Assembly (NCBI RefSeq): GCF_016808335.1
Contig: NC_053147.1
Span: forward strand, 68,012,960 to 68,076,959
Source: Panicum virgatum
Taxonomy: Eukaryota; Streptophyta; Magnoliopsida; Poales; Poaceae
Length of the DNA stretch: 64,000 nt
Direction of reading: 5' to 3'
The stretch's first letter is position 1; each line of letters begins with the position of its first letter. Below the pieces are notes generated by a model, which was given only the letters and a program-made list of their open reading frames with translations, was not told the DNA's origin and did not search any database. Shown here piece by piece: positions 35,430-47,179 of this stretch. Both the position numbers and the translations under genes were made by a program.

Positions 35430-38400
35430 GAGGAAGAAAAGGTTAATTATTTAATTTTTTGTAATTTTCTGGGGTTGGGGATATCGCGGAGGAGGGCCCA
35501 CCGGCCGGCCTCTCCGTGCTGTCGTTTTAATTTCGCTTTTACTTTTTTTCGTTTGATTTAATTAATTTTTGTGGATTTTAGTTTCCGGATAATTCTAAGT
35601 TAGTTAGTTAGGTCTGTTAATCGGGGCTAATTTTTCGGATAACCTTTTATCCGATGCTTCTTGTGCTCCGTGAAAGCTGAGCCGTTGGATCATTGACCGA
35701 GGATGCTTCCATGCGTGCGTGCATGACGCTTTCGTTGGTTTTGTTCACTTGTTGGGGTTGGGTGGGTTATGACCTGTTCACAATGGAGGGCAAAAGGCAA
35801 GATTATCTATAATAAAATAAAGTCTGTTAGCAACGAAGCTGAATCAGTGTTTTATGTGTTTTTACTGGCAGAGAAAGGAAGAAAACTTAACTGATTGAAA
35901 GATGTTTTTTTTTTTTTGCATGAGCAAATAATGAAACTTTGGACCATATAGAATAGGAATTAGTCTGTAATAATTGTTAGAGCTCCTCCAATGCACATAA
36001 ATCTAGGATTTGCTCAGACAACTAAACCCCTGCTACTTGGCCTGGGGCACATAACCACTGCATGCATCAAGGAACAAGAAGAGGGCCTTGGAACAAGACA
36101 ATAGGCAGGGTGGTCACTGGACTAAAAATTATATTAGTATGTGCAACTACTGTGGCTAGCTCGGTTTCTCAATCATGGCTGTACAAAGTTTGTCCGCACA
36201 AGAGCCAAAAGACCAGGCATTATTCAAAGCAAAGCGTGTCTCCTGACAGTGATCTTGGCAAGCCCAAGGTATTATTAGTAAACTATACTCCATACAGCAG
36301 CTAGCTAGCACAAGCTTTGGGTGTACACACCGGTTGACCCAGCAAAGAATGATTACGCGCTCTAGGGGCCATGAGAGAGCATGGATTGCATTTGGTTAAC
36401 ATTAATTAAACTATTATGTAAATTAAAAGGGGGCAAAACAAAAAAGGGGGCAAATTAAAAGGTGATGAAAAGTTTGCCTCCTTTTGGTTAACATTAATTA
36501 ATTAAACTATTATGTAAATTTCCAGTGAATTAGTAGGTGTAGATGTCTAGAGTAGTCTGTGTAAAAGAGAAAATGGAGGGAAGAAAATTGTGTGAGGTCT
36601 AGTGTATGATAAATTTTCTCTGTACATGCACGGGCTTGTCCAATGGTCCATGGACGCGATGAGAGATGCTGAAGCCAGGATGGCAGCCATGTGATGCCAG
36701 CCCTGCCAAGATGAGAAAGAAGAATTTCGAATTTCTCATCCGTTGGGCTAGAATAAGCCTAGCAGCCCGCCAAGCTAGAACAGATGGAAGGAGAGAATAT
36801 GCCTGCGTGCAGCGCTGCAAGTGCAAGCAATTCGGAGCCAGGGAATTTCCTGAATGTGCGAGACGTACTGCAACCAATTCCAGCGGTGCAGTACCGTGCA
36901 TTGCAAATAAATAAACGTCGTGAGTACCCAAAATCGTGTATGGCTTGATGCATCATCATACTATTATTATCTTACTATCTGTAAGTTAGTAGAGATAATA
37001 TATATACAAAGACGCAGCTAGCCCGAGAGGACTCTCCCGGTAGGCTTCATCCAGAACCCTCCTCCATATTATTATCCACCTATCCTCCCTCTATATTATC
37101 CCCGTGCTTCTTCCTCCACCTCCAAGTCTGCCTCCGCCCTTGCCGCCGAACCTGAAGTCGGCGAGCATCACCCTCCTCCCATCCCTCTTCTCCATCCGGC
37201 CTCTGTCCGCTCGCATGCACCCCCGCGCCCCGGCCCCGCCGCTGACCTCCCCCTCGCAAGCGCCGGCAAGGACAACTCGGCTCCTCTCACACTCCACTCC
37301 CCTCCCCTGCCCTTCCCTTCGACCTCCGTTCACCCATTCCCACCCTCACCGCCGACACCGCCCAATCGCCATCCTCCACACCCGCTCGGCCGCGCCCTAG
37401 CCATCGGCCAACCCGCAATCACCGTCGGTCCGGTGGCTTCCCCAAGCATCATTTAGATCCGGCAGCCACGATCCCCACCCCAACCCTAAATCCTAACCTG
37501 AATAGAGCTCGCCGGAGTTGGAGAAAAAGATAATAAGGAAGTAGCAAATCGATTTGTTACTTTCTCATGTCTAGAAGTTACTTTCTAGTAGGTGCTTAAG
37601 AAGTAGTAAAAGGGCTCTCGAGATATGTTTAAATGGAGAAACCTCTCCGGGTAGCATTTAGGATATTCAATTATCTTTGATAAGCATGCAGTGCCATGTT
37701 TCTGCACCATCGACCTTGTCAAAAAAAAATGGCAAATCCATACTTCGACCTCATCACGGACAAAAAAAAAGATCAGCTAGCCGCTACTGTTTACTTTCAT
37801 TTTTCGTGGTCAGAAAACCCATAAACCCCACAGAAAGCGACGCTACAGCCACGTGCAGCACCCACCCACAAAGGCCACAATCCTTACTCTGGTGGCGTTG
37901 GAAAAAAAAAATCAGCTCGAAGCCCCCGCGTCGTGTATCCCAATCATTTTCCCTCGTGCAGCGATGTCAACCGCCGCAGGCGTGACGCTGCGTGCCCCAA
38001 AAGTCAGCGCGCACTACCCCTAGTGTACACACCACCTTCACGACCTCACACTGTGGATGCCAAGCAACAATAGCCCAAGGATGTGGTATTGCTTATGGGA
38101 CTGTGTGCAACATTTGGACTTTGGACTTTGGATGCAAATAGGATGTGATGATGACGTGTAGTTTCGTCACATGAGCTAGCAGTGTCTGACTTTTCGTGCA
38201 GGCATCGTTTTCTTCCTTTCCGTTTCTCCTTTTTGGCGATTTCTTGTTCATGCTCGATTTCAGTTTCTGCATGCTAAGTAAGACATGTGTCTATATGTGA
38301 TGTTAGATCAACAATAAATTTTAAATAAAGAACGAAAAACTAGTGATGGGTGTTGCCAAATGGAGGAGAACAAGATAGCAGCACAATGGCTAGCTCCTAC

Positions 38401-38650
38401 CTTATGTCTTAAGGAAAACTAATGGACGCTGATGACCCATTTGGCGATGCACCTAATTGTGCTTCCCACGTCGTTGATGCTGTCACAGCTCTGCAAACAG
38501 AACTACATTCATTCATAGCTAGAGCTTTTTCTTTTTCTTTTTTCTAAAAACAAAGATAAGCCCCCATCCATTTTTTCTTTAAAAAAACCAAAGACTTGGA
38601 TTATCGCATCAGCTTGACGACAGAATCAGAGTGAGAGCATACATGGCAAG
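35430..38650. other. Intergenic region, no gene assigned
   Basis: Mostly AT-rich. A direct duplication of TTTGGTTAACATTAATTAAA plus flank lies at 36391-36424 and 36483-36520. A C-rich stretch at 37104-37400 is open for 98 codons (MLLPPPPSLPPPLPPNLKS) but has no recognisable motif and looks compositional. Confidence 0.45.
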
Positions 38651-38652
38651 TA

Positions 38653-39065
38653 CTTCTTCCATTCTAAATTATTAGTTGTTTGACTTTTCTATATTCATAA
38701 TTTTTACTATGTATCTACATACTCCCTCCATACTCGAAAAGAATGTTGTTTTGGACAAAAATTGGGTCAAATATTAGGAATATAAATCATTAATAATTTT
38801 TTAATTGTTGAGTTTCAAAATACAAAAATCATATAAATAGATTTGTCTTAAAAAATACTTTCACGAAAATATAAATATACCACTTTGCGATAATTTTTTT
38901 TGTAAAAATAAGAAGTCAAAATTAAGCTTTGGAGACCGTGTCGCTGTCCAAAACGACATTCTTTTCGAGTATGGAGGGAGTATATATTATGTCTAGCTAG
39001 GTGCTAATAATAAAACCAATAAATATAGAAAAAGTAAAATAATTAATAATTTGGAACAGAGGGAG
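38653..39065. mobile_element. Stowaway MITE (outer), host of a second Stowaway
   Basis: The left end CTTCTTCCATTCTAAATTAT and the inverted right end CTCCCTCTGTTCCAAATTAT pair, continuing through GACTTTTCTATATT versus TACTTTTTCTATATT. TA flanks both sides (38651-38652, 39066-39067). With the inner element removed it is about 150 bp, a standard Stowaway (Tc1/mariner-derived) size. Confidence 0.8.
38722..38980. mobile_element. Stowaway MITE (inner, nested)
   Basis: 259 bp with near-perfect 36-bp terminal inverted repeats starting CTCCCTCCATACTCGAAAAG (one mismatch seen). TA duplication at 38720-38721 and 38981-38982. It is inserted inside the outer Stowaway and is younger than it. Confidence 0.9.
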
Positions 39066-39209
39066 TACACGGTAAGTATACACTAGATCCCAATTTTTAC
39101 CTCAACGCATATGTATCTGAAAAAGACTTCTACCTATGATAGTTCAATCTCCTCATTACCTAAAGAAAATTTAATCTCCTTTTTCTCTCCGCTCTTTTGT
39201 TAATCACAG

Positions 39210-39314
39210 GTGACGGCGGCTGCTCGTCGCGGCATGGATGCCGGCCGGCGCTGCCTTGCGGAGGCGACACGCATGCTCATCCGGGACGGCCGACGACTGC
39301 CAGACCGGCCGTGA
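39210..39314 (+). other. Isolated GC-rich ORF after a splice-acceptor-like site
   Basis: TTAATCACAG precedes 35 codons (VTAAARRGMDAGRRCLAEAT, then 14 more) ending TGA at 39312-39314. It is a GC island inside AT-rich DNA. It could be an orphan last exon or a captured fragment. I do not recognise it. Confidence 0.2.
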
Positions 39315-39693
39315 TCATGATCCAACATTTCGCCCGCAACGAGACAAATAAAAAGGAACCAGGATATTTTTTTTAAGATAATGGATTTATATCTCTCCTA
39401 GATAGCTAGTAGATAGATTGCACGGCTTAGCTTGGTACGTAGTAGCTAGCAAAAGGCGGTGGTGTGTACGTAATGTCAGATGAGAGACAACGTAAAATAG
39501 CTTGCTTTTAGTTTGGCCATGGATAGATATCATCAGATCTTACGGCATATCCGGCCCTCTTCTACTTTGCAATTTCCTTGTGACTACTGCATCTGCGGGT
39601 CATGGTGTTGTGCCGTGTCATGTTGCGCTCGTCCGGATCATCGGCAGTCATCATCCAGAGGTGCAAACAGGTGCATCTAAGAGTATCCACCGC

Positions 39694-40311
39694 TATAATT
39701 GCCCATCCGGCCCGAGGCCTGTGGGCCGGTTTTTTTGCCCGGCACGAGATTAAATAGGCCCGGGCCGATCCGACACGGGTGTTGTGCCGTGCCTGGGCCG
39801 CTCTCTCGGCATGTGGGCCGGCCCGGCCTAGCACGATTAACTGTCGGCCCGATAGAGGCACGTGGGCCGGCCCGAGCACGAAAGACCTGCTAAGGCCCAT
39901 GAGTTCGATTAACTTTGTGTATATGTATATTTGAATGTGTATATGTGTATGTGTGAATAAAAGTGTTTGCATTTGAGAATGTGTTAAGATTTCAATAAAT
40001 TTTTTTTGTCAAATTTGAAATTTTGAGATAATTCTGCATTAAATAAAGAGTTAAATAGCTACATGGGTTGGCCCGCGAAGCCCGTATAGGATATCGGGCC
40101 GGCCCGACACAGATAATAGGCTTTCGGGCCATGCCTGGGTCGAGACCTCGCCACGTGGGCTGGCCTGGCCCGGCACGGATAAATATTTGGGCCAACCGGA
40201 TCGTGCCAGGCCGGGTGGTCTGTATGGCCATGCCTGGGCCGAGACCTAATCGTGTCGGGCCGAGTCGGGGCCGGGCCGTGCCGGGCCGAGTGGTCCGTAT
40301 GGCCAACTATA
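39694..40311. mobile_element. hAT-type MITE with GGCCCGGCACG-rich body
   Basis: The left end TATAATTGCCCATCCGG and the inverted right end TATAGTTGGCCATACGG form imperfect terminal repeats. An exact 8-bp target duplication TCCACCGC flanks them (39686-39693, 40312-40319), the length typical of hAT transposons. The body contains many GGGCCGGCCCGGCACG repeats around an AT-rich centre. No transposase. Confidence 0.82.
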
Positions 40312-40319
40312 TCCACCGC

Positions 40320-41356
40320 CTCTATTTAGTTTAAAAGTTTGTACTAGTTTTTTGAGGTTGGTGTTTATTTCTGGATTCGCCACTGGCGGCCGGGCATGTA
40401 CACAGCCTGCAGCAGTGGCGATGCTCGTTAGACCGTCCACAGTGGAGAGAGCAAATGAAGGAGCAAATGTACTGTTTGTAGACGCACTATAGATAGTAAA
40501 TATGTGAGGGAGCGTGGGAAACGAGAAAGAGGAGGAGCAAATTTGCTCTTGCCGTTGTGGATATGACCACTCATCCATCCGACCATCCGGGCGCACATGT
40601 GGCCGTCAGGCATCAGGTGGCTGCTGGCTGCATGATCGGTAGGCAGGCACTGGGAATGATGCTGTCCCCCTCAATCCATGGCCATTGTGAGCTCTTGCCC
40701 CATTCAGTTCAGCCCATCTCGTGCATCGGCCAACCCAAATCCGGCTCCCACTCGCACTTGCTCTAATCCTTATAGAATTTAAACAAAGACCGACCACTTT
40801 AAGCTCGCTCTGATCCTCCTGCACACCTCCACATGGGCAGAGTAGCTCACGATCTGACACGTGTGTATACTCGTGGATTGTCGTCGCCGACCATGCCTGT
40901 TTTTTTTTTAATAGCCGGCCAACATCCCATGTCGCCACTCACAAGTCTTCACAATGCTCCTGTCCTGGGCGCCGTTGGTTCAGGTTCAGGTTCAGGTCCC
41001 AGTAGAGCTGCAATGTGGGGCCCACACAGATAAACTTACCATTTTCAGGACCTTTTTGGACTTTGAAACCCACAAATTTTGAGCATATATTGGGGGTGCA
41101 CACAGATCATCACAGAGGGAAAGCAGCAGAGAGCAGGGTTCATTCATGTGGATATCTATCTGATGCTGATGTCTGAATTCTGATGGAGCACTGCACTGTG
41201 GATCAGAACGAACAATTGGCAGACGGAGGTGACAAACTGATTGACAAGCAAGGATCTAATCTGCAAGCCACTTGGTAGGAGCAAGCAAACTGATGGAACT
41301 CAACTGGCTTTGGCTGGTGGCCCAGAATGAACAAAGGCATGCATCCACAAGCTCCG
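40320..41356. other. Intergenic region with a small repeat
   Basis: No gene seen. Positions about 40425-40565 have a weak inverted structure (CCACAGTGGAGAGAGC near the left, GCTCTTGCCGTTGTGG at the right) that may be a short MITE. Confidence 0.35.
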
Positions 41357-41693
41357 AGGCACTATTTGGATCCCAATTTTTTTCAAAAGTCCCTATCACA
41401 TCAAAAGGAATCTTATTATTTTATAGTATTAAATAAAATCTGTTTATAAATGTTTTTTGACAGCTGAGTACTTTTTCGCGAGACGAATCTAATGAGCCGA
41501 ATCAATTCATAATTTGCTACAGTGATGCTACAGTAACCATTCACTAATCATGGATTAAGATACCTCATTAGATTCGTCTCGCAGTTTAGCCCCAGAGTTC
41601 TGCAGTTAGTTTTATAATTAACATTTATTTAATACTTCTAAATACTAAAAAATCCCTGGGACTTTTTTTAAGTCCCTATTCCAAAACACCCCT
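41357..41693. mobile_element. Tourist/Wanderer-like MITE
   Basis: The interior has the common grass inverted pair CGCGAGACGAATCTAATGAG and CTCATTAGATTCGTCTCGC around GCTACAGTGATGCTACAGTA. Ends resemble ATTTGGA and its complement TCCAAAACACCCC. The two arms could fold into a hairpin. The superfamily is not certain from the ends alone. Confidence 0.65.
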
Positions 41694-43492
41694 GAGTAGT
41701 TCTCGATAGGAGACGGGGAGAGTAGGAACAGGACAGGGCAGATTGCAAAAGTGCAGGGACGACAGCAAGAGAACAAGACGTCCCTGCAACCCGTATATCT
41801 CCCCAATCCATGGCGACGACGACCACCACTTCACTCCACCATGTGGATCGGATATGTAGACATAAGTTGCCCGATCGATCCATCCATCTTGTGCACAAAT
41901 CAAAAGCACAAAGAGGAAGAGTATCATGGGGCATCCGTCAGTTTTGATGCGATAGATAGAGTTGGCAGCTCTGTACAGCTGCCTTGCTTCTCTCGAGTGA
42001 CCACTCTGTCCGATTCTTGGTGGTCAAAAACGCAGAAAAGATGAGAAAAATAAGAAAAACGGGAAACGGATTAGAACGTCTGAGAAGCCCGTTCTTTGGG
42101 AAAAGTTTTGCTGAATCTGAATGAAAGTTGTGGAATTTGAACTGAATCTGAATGCAAGTTTCATCACCTAGAAAAGGGAATGCGATGAATTAATCTGCTT
42201 TGCCGTGCTTGTGCTTGGGGGAAACAAAATCATGCCCGTACGTGTTGTGACGCATTGGGCGGTTGTTTCATTTGTGTATATATGTTTCTTGTTTTTTTTC
42301 CCCATTAGAACGTCGTCAGCCAATTAATAAGATTATCACACATGCATGCATTTCATCATCTCATACGTGCAACCTCCTGAAGGTGACATTGTTTGGTACC
42401 TTCTTGGCTGTTCTTCATATCCATGTATATACATTAAAGTGATGTTTAAAATGTTGGACATAATTCTGCTATAGTAAAATGAATTTCCGTGTTTACATTA
42501 ATTTTGTTTGGTAAAGGTTACAACTTTCATTAATTTGAAGAAAAAAATAAAAAAAAAAGTCCGCAATGAATTGTCCTACTTTGTGTTGGACTTGTACGGA
42601 GCAACTTGTGCTCGCTTGTGTGGTAGGTAACACACCGGTGTGTGTGTTTTAACAATTAACCGCCCGTCTTTGGATTGTGTAATCACACTTTTGCAAATCC
42701 TCCCTCCCACTCCTTCTGCACTCCCGCTTGGATGTTGATTCGGTAGTCTAGATTAGAGTTTGCACGATTTATACGGAGAGATTGGTTTGCATCTAATATG
42801 TTCTCTTCTTTTTTTACGGTTAAAAACTTAAAAGGGTGTGATCCAAGAAATAAAGTGGAATGAGACTCGCCCTGAGCCACTAGTACTAGGACCTTGTTTC
42901 CATTTACTTTTTTTTGATAAGATGTTTCAATTTGCTTGGTGGAGAGCTAGGCAATGATAGCATCACCAATTCGCCCATTGACTTGCTCATATGACGCTAG
43001 GAATTGTTGCTGTTGGATTGGATTTGGTCGCAGATTGAACCTTTCCGCCGGATTTGCACGCCTAGCCAGCAGCTTAGCTTGGTGCAGTGGTGACCATGAG
43101 GACGATGTGTGTTGCTACTTGGGTTGCTAGTATGTATATAGAGCCACTAGGAGAGGACTTTGGCATGTGTTGTTGCAAGTTTCATCGATCAAGACGGAGT
43201 ATATGCATGCTCTCCATCCATTGTGGTGGTGCCCCATGACTTGTGCGTTTAGGTATAGACTAGCAGAGAACATGGCGAGAAGCAAAAAGTGGCATGCACG
43301 CCTCTGATGATGACGAAGAAGAATACTTTGATTTCTAAGAGCAGAAGGGCGATATGCTCCTAAGATAAACCCAAAAAAAAATATTTCTCGGTTCTGGAAG
43401 GGAAAAAGGCCGTCCGGCCTAGCTAGCCCGGCCCGCAAACCTTTCCTTCCTTCCTTTTATCTGTCTCACTCTCTCATCCCGGCATTGTACTC
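41694..43492. other. Intergenic region, no gene seen
   Basis: AT-rich sequence with homopolymer runs and a short (TTCC)n stretch at about 43443-43456. I see no coding or RNA gene. Confidence 0.5.
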
Positions 43493-44621
43493 GCTCTTCA
43501 AGAGCTCTTGTATATTTGATGAGTTATCTAAAAGAAGAAAAAACTCATCAAAACTCGAATCCAACATACTTTGTATTTTGCTATACTATCTTGTCTTCTA
43601 TTTCTCCCCTTTCGCTGTGAAAAAAAAGAAGACATGTACCGCTCTCCATCCTTCCATGGCCCGCTCCCCAACGCACCTCCTGCAGTCCGCTCCCTACCGC
43701 GCCGCCAGCGTCCCGGTCGCCCCCGAGCACCACCCCCGCCATCCTGGGCCGCCGGTGAGCGCCGCCGCCGCCCTGTCCTGGGCCGCCGCCGAGCGCCGAC
43801 CCGCCGTCGAGCGCCGACCCGCCGTCGAGCATTGCCCCTGCCACCACCGTCCAGGGCCGCCCCGAGCGCCATCGCCGCTGTCCCAAGCCGCCGGCGAGCG
43901 CGGCCCCCACCCTCGCCGTCCCGAGCTGCCTTCGAGCACCGCCCCCACCCCCGCCACCGCCGTCCCGGGCCGCCCCCGAGCACCGCCCCCGCCCCCGCCG
44001 TCTTGGGCCGCCAGCGAGCGCCGCCCCCGCCCTGTCCCGCGCCACCTGCTCCGCACCACCGCCGGCGGTCCCGCGCACCACCCCAGCTCCCGCCAAGAGC
44101 TCCATGCCGCCCCCACCGCTTGCTCTGCGCTCCGCCGATGGATCCGCGCGCCGCCCTCGCTCCAGCTCGCAACTTGCTACTTGAGGAGCGAGCAGAGGGA
44201 GGAAGGGGGCGCAGGTGGCCTGAGCCGAAGACCATGCCCACGTCATCGCCGGTGGCCGGGTTGAGGAAGGCGCGCGAGGCGAGGTCGACGCACCCCTGCG
44301 TCCGGGGCCGAAGGCAGCCGCTGCGCTCGCCACCTGCTGGTCCGACGGCTGCCGGGTGTGGATCCGCGTGTTGCCCCCCGCTCCCGCCAGAAGCTTCCGT
44401 CGCCGATGGCCATGGACGGTGGAGGCGACATGGCTGCCCAGGATTTGGAGGAGGGTGCGAAGGAAGGAAAGGGGCACAGGAGGATGGAGACGAGGGAGAG
44501 GAATAGAAGTAGATTTGGAATGTGTGTTGGATTGCTCTTTCTTTTGTAAGTCTTCTATATTTTTAGAGGTCTTCATAATCTTTATATTTAGCTAAAAATA
44601 TACAAAATCTCTTGGAGATGC
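43493..44621. mobile_element. Probable non-autonomous DNA element with GC-rich minisatellite core
   Basis: Imperfect inverted ends: GCTCTTCAAGAGCTCTTGTA at the left and, inverted, GCATCTCCAAGAGATTTTGT at the right. The core (about 43680-44120) is a degenerate minisatellite with repeated GGGCCGCC and GAGCGCCG blocks, giving long Pro/Arg/Ala-rich frames on both strands. No protein is recognised, and such two-strand openness is a composition effect. The target duplication is not clear. Confidence 0.5.
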
Positions 44622-45105
44622 TCCTGCCGACACCGCTGTCGAAGATCGTCACGTGTGATCCTCCCTCCCTGATATATCGAATCTGTAACTGCGGCGACCA
44701 CTTTGCTTTGTCCAGAGTCCTTTTTTTTTTAACTACTCTGTTCGTCTGCAAGCAGTTCGATCAGATCCACATGGAAGACAGATGAAAGTTACCACGCAAT
44801 GAAGCAGTAGATGATCTAAGGCCATTAATTATTCATCAGGCAAGCTGTGATTGATCGAGATGAATGTACATTTATTTGGCTAATCACTGGCGTGCACTCA
44901 AACATGCATATTATTACAGGCTTTACTGATGATCCTAAAATCTGCCCCCTATTACTATTCAGAGCATGGCTGACGACATACGTTGATGATGAACGACTCA
45001 CTATTACCATCATGACCAATCCTACCTACCTACTACTTGTCTACTTCTCCCTAGCTAGTCGCTGTCGGCCTGTCCCGAACCTCCTCCTTCTTCTTGTTCT
45101 TCTAA
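44622..45105. other. Intergenic region, no gene seen
   Basis: Short frames only. One 110-codon frame at 44847-45179 has no motif and runs into the neighbouring MITE. Confidence 0.45.
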
Positions 45106-45454
45106 GCGATCTCCAACGGTTCCCTGGAACCGCCCCCACCTTAAGTATGGGGAACTTGTTCAACTCCCCTATATTCTAATCATACCGTTTCTTCACGATA
45201 TTAATCCCGTTTGAGTCCCGTAACATGATGATAATGCGTATTATGACAGTACAAATACTGTATGATTCTTTTTAAATTCAAAAACGATAAATAAATAGTT
45301 AGTTAATGAGTGATAGTATATAGGGGGAATAGATATGGGGGAATGGTTGGAGAGAAGGAGTTATAGGGGGAGGAATCCTTTGGAGGGAGGTAGTAAAATA
45401 TAATAAATAGTATGTTTGGGGGGAGTTGGAGAGGGGGAATGTTTGGAGATAGCC
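45106..45454. mobile_element. Tourist-like MITE
   Basis: 349 bp. The left end GCGATCTCCAACGGTTCCC pairs with the inverted right end GGCTATCTCCAAACATTCCC. TAA lies on both sides (45103-45105, 45455-45457), the usual PIF/Harbinger-derived target. Confidence 0.65.
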
Positions 45455-45457
45455 TAA

Positions 45458-46405
45458 GGCTGTCCGCACCGGGGCTTGTATCCCACCCGGTACCGTCTCC
45501 TGCAGGATTAATTTGGCTTGCGTTTTGCTGCAGTGGGGGCCTGTAAAAGGTACGCTATCCTAGCGTTCCTCCTCTCGTCCGCCACTCCCAGCGTGGTACG
45601 GATGGGACGGTATCGCCAACCATCTTGCGTGCGCGCCGTGGCTCGGAACAGAAGGAGCCACCGTCCATCGTCCCCGCCGCTACTCCCCACCATCCTCCGC
45701 CGCCGCGCGCGCCTCTCCCGGCGCACCGCAGCCACCCCAAGCCGGCCATGGACGCGTGCAAGCCGGCCATGGACGCGTGCGAGACGGCCACCATCCCCGC
45801 CTTGTCGTAGTCACCGGCTCACCCCTGCTCCGAGCAGGTCGCCATGGCCCCGCGCTGGCCGAGCTTGAGCGCCGAGGAGCTCCGCCGCGGCCGCCCCTGC
45901 TCCGTTGTGCGAGACAGGCCGCCTTGGCTCCACCGCGAGGAGCCGCCGCAAGGAGGCCCGGTCGCGCCAGAGAGGTTGCGGGAGGGAGGAAGGAAGAGGA
46001 TGGAAGGGAGGGAGGAGAGAGGAGGCGGCGCTCGGCCGGAATCCGAGGGGCAGCCGACGAGGGAGGGATCTTGGAGGGGGGCCGCCATGGCCGCCTTGGA
46101 GCAGCAGAGGACGGAGGAGCGGGGGCGGCGCAGGTGGGAGATGGCGGAGGGGGCAGGGGAGGAAAGGCGCGGGTGGGGGTGGCGAGAGAGAGAGAGTGAG
46201 AGGAGGGAGGAGAGAGTGACAGGGCGAGAGGGTAGAAAAGAAAAAATTATGACATGTGGGCCCATTGCTTGGTAGTTGATATGGAGGATTGATATAGAGT
46301 ATAAACGAGTGCAGTAAAACTAGATGTAGAGGAGAGAATATTGATGATTACGATAGAATATTATTTTTAGAGGATGAATTTAGAGTATGACAAGTGCAGA
46401 TAGTC
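45458..46405. mobile_element. Second Tourist-like element with GC-rich core, abutting the first
   Basis: The left end GGCTGTCCGCAC resembles the inverted right end GACTATCTGCAC (9 of 12). Flanks are TAA (shared with the previous MITE) and TTA. The middle (45600-46200) is GC-rich with Arg/Gly-rich frames on both strands. Its left part resembles the element near 50556. Confidence 0.45.
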
Positions 46406-46804
46406 TTATTCTTCTTCTTTTTCTCCTTCTACTGCTGCTTGTTCTTGTTGTTGTTCTTCTTCTCCGGCATGGCCGCCACCTCCTCCTCCTCGTCCTCGTC
46501 GCTGAGGGGCTCCTCGACCTCGGTCCTCGGCGTACCCCTTGGTGCTGTACTGGTGGACGATGTCGGCCTCGAGATCGTTCACCCTCTTCATGGCAGCGGC
46601 AGCGCTCGCCATCAAGGCGCGGTGGCCGGGTGTGCCCAGCCTGTCGAGGACCTCGTCGGAGAAGATGGCCGGCAAGGGCCGGCGGGCGGGCGGCTGCTTG
46701 AGCATGAAGTCGATGATCTTCTGGTCCACCCTCACCAACCTGGTGCGCGTCCTCCCCGCCCCTGCCGCCACCGCCGGCTTGGCCTCGCCCTCCATCTTCG
46801 CCAT
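46406..46804 (-). CDS. Unidentified small protein, C-terminus shaped by a MITE junction
   Basis: 132-aa ORF starting MAKMEGEAKPAVAAG. A possible small helical region contains RLVRVDQKIIDFMLKQP, LPAIFSDEVLDRLG and AAAAMKRVNDLEADIVHQY (about residues 22-88). The tail is Gly/Arg- then Gln/Glu-rich. In the next frame the tail would read VEEPLSDEDEEEEVAAMPEK, so a frameshift after KGYAE is likely. The stop codon (46408-46406) coincides with the TTA flanking the adjacent transposon. I do not recognise the family; it may be a grass-specific gene or a decayed fragment. A TATA-containing palindrome lies about 110 bp upstream, so expression is possible. Confidence 0.45.
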   Translation of the reverse strand: MAKMEGEAKPAVAAGAGRTRTRLVRVDQKIIDFMLKQPPARRPLPAIFSDEVLDRLGTPGHRALMASAAAAMKRVNDLEADIVHQYSTKGYAEDRGRGAPQRRGRGGGGGGHAGEEEQQQEQAAVEGEKEEE

Positions 46805-46913
46805 CGCCTCCTCTTGACACCTCTCAAACTCTAGCTAGGTCTTGGTTGCAGGGTTGCAGCGACTACGACTGCCTTCCTAGAACGACGAGGGGGACGCGGT
46901 CGCGGAGCCCTGG

Positions 46914-46935
46914 CCCCGATATATATATATCGGGG
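46914..46935 (-). promoter_or_regulatory. Palindromic TATA element upstream of the 46.4-46.8 kb ORF
   Basis: A perfect 22-bp palindrome: CCCCGAT, five AT units, then CGGGG. It supplies a TATA box on either strand. On the minus strand it lies about 110 bp before the ATG. Confidence 0.45.
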
Positions 46936-47174
46936 CACCCAAATCCTAACCCAACCTTTCTCCGTTTCGATCGTGTTCCATCGCCACCAATCCGCAAACG
47001 ACTTCGATCTAGCTAGTACGTACGTCTGCCTATATAAAACAGTAACACCATTACCATTACTACTACTATTACTACTACTATTATGGTAAAGTTTGGTTTG
47101 AGTGGAAATCTTAAATAAACAAGGCTCCAACGGAACACTGCAGTGCACATCTCTATCTTTACTATTTTTAAAGC
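46936..47174. other. Short intergenic stretch
   Basis: Contains a (TAC/TAT)n trinucleotide run at about 47048-47083. No gene seen. Confidence 0.5.
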
Positions 47175-47179
47175 AAATA

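Noticed and set aside
43485..44576. Long Pro/Arg-rich frames (up to 331 codons) as a gene
   Set aside because: All frames on both strands are open because of a GC-rich minisatellite; no domain, and the block sits between transposon-like inverted ends.
45756..46275. Arg/Gly/Glu-rich frames as a gene
   Set aside because: Same compositional openness on both strands inside a Tourist-like element.
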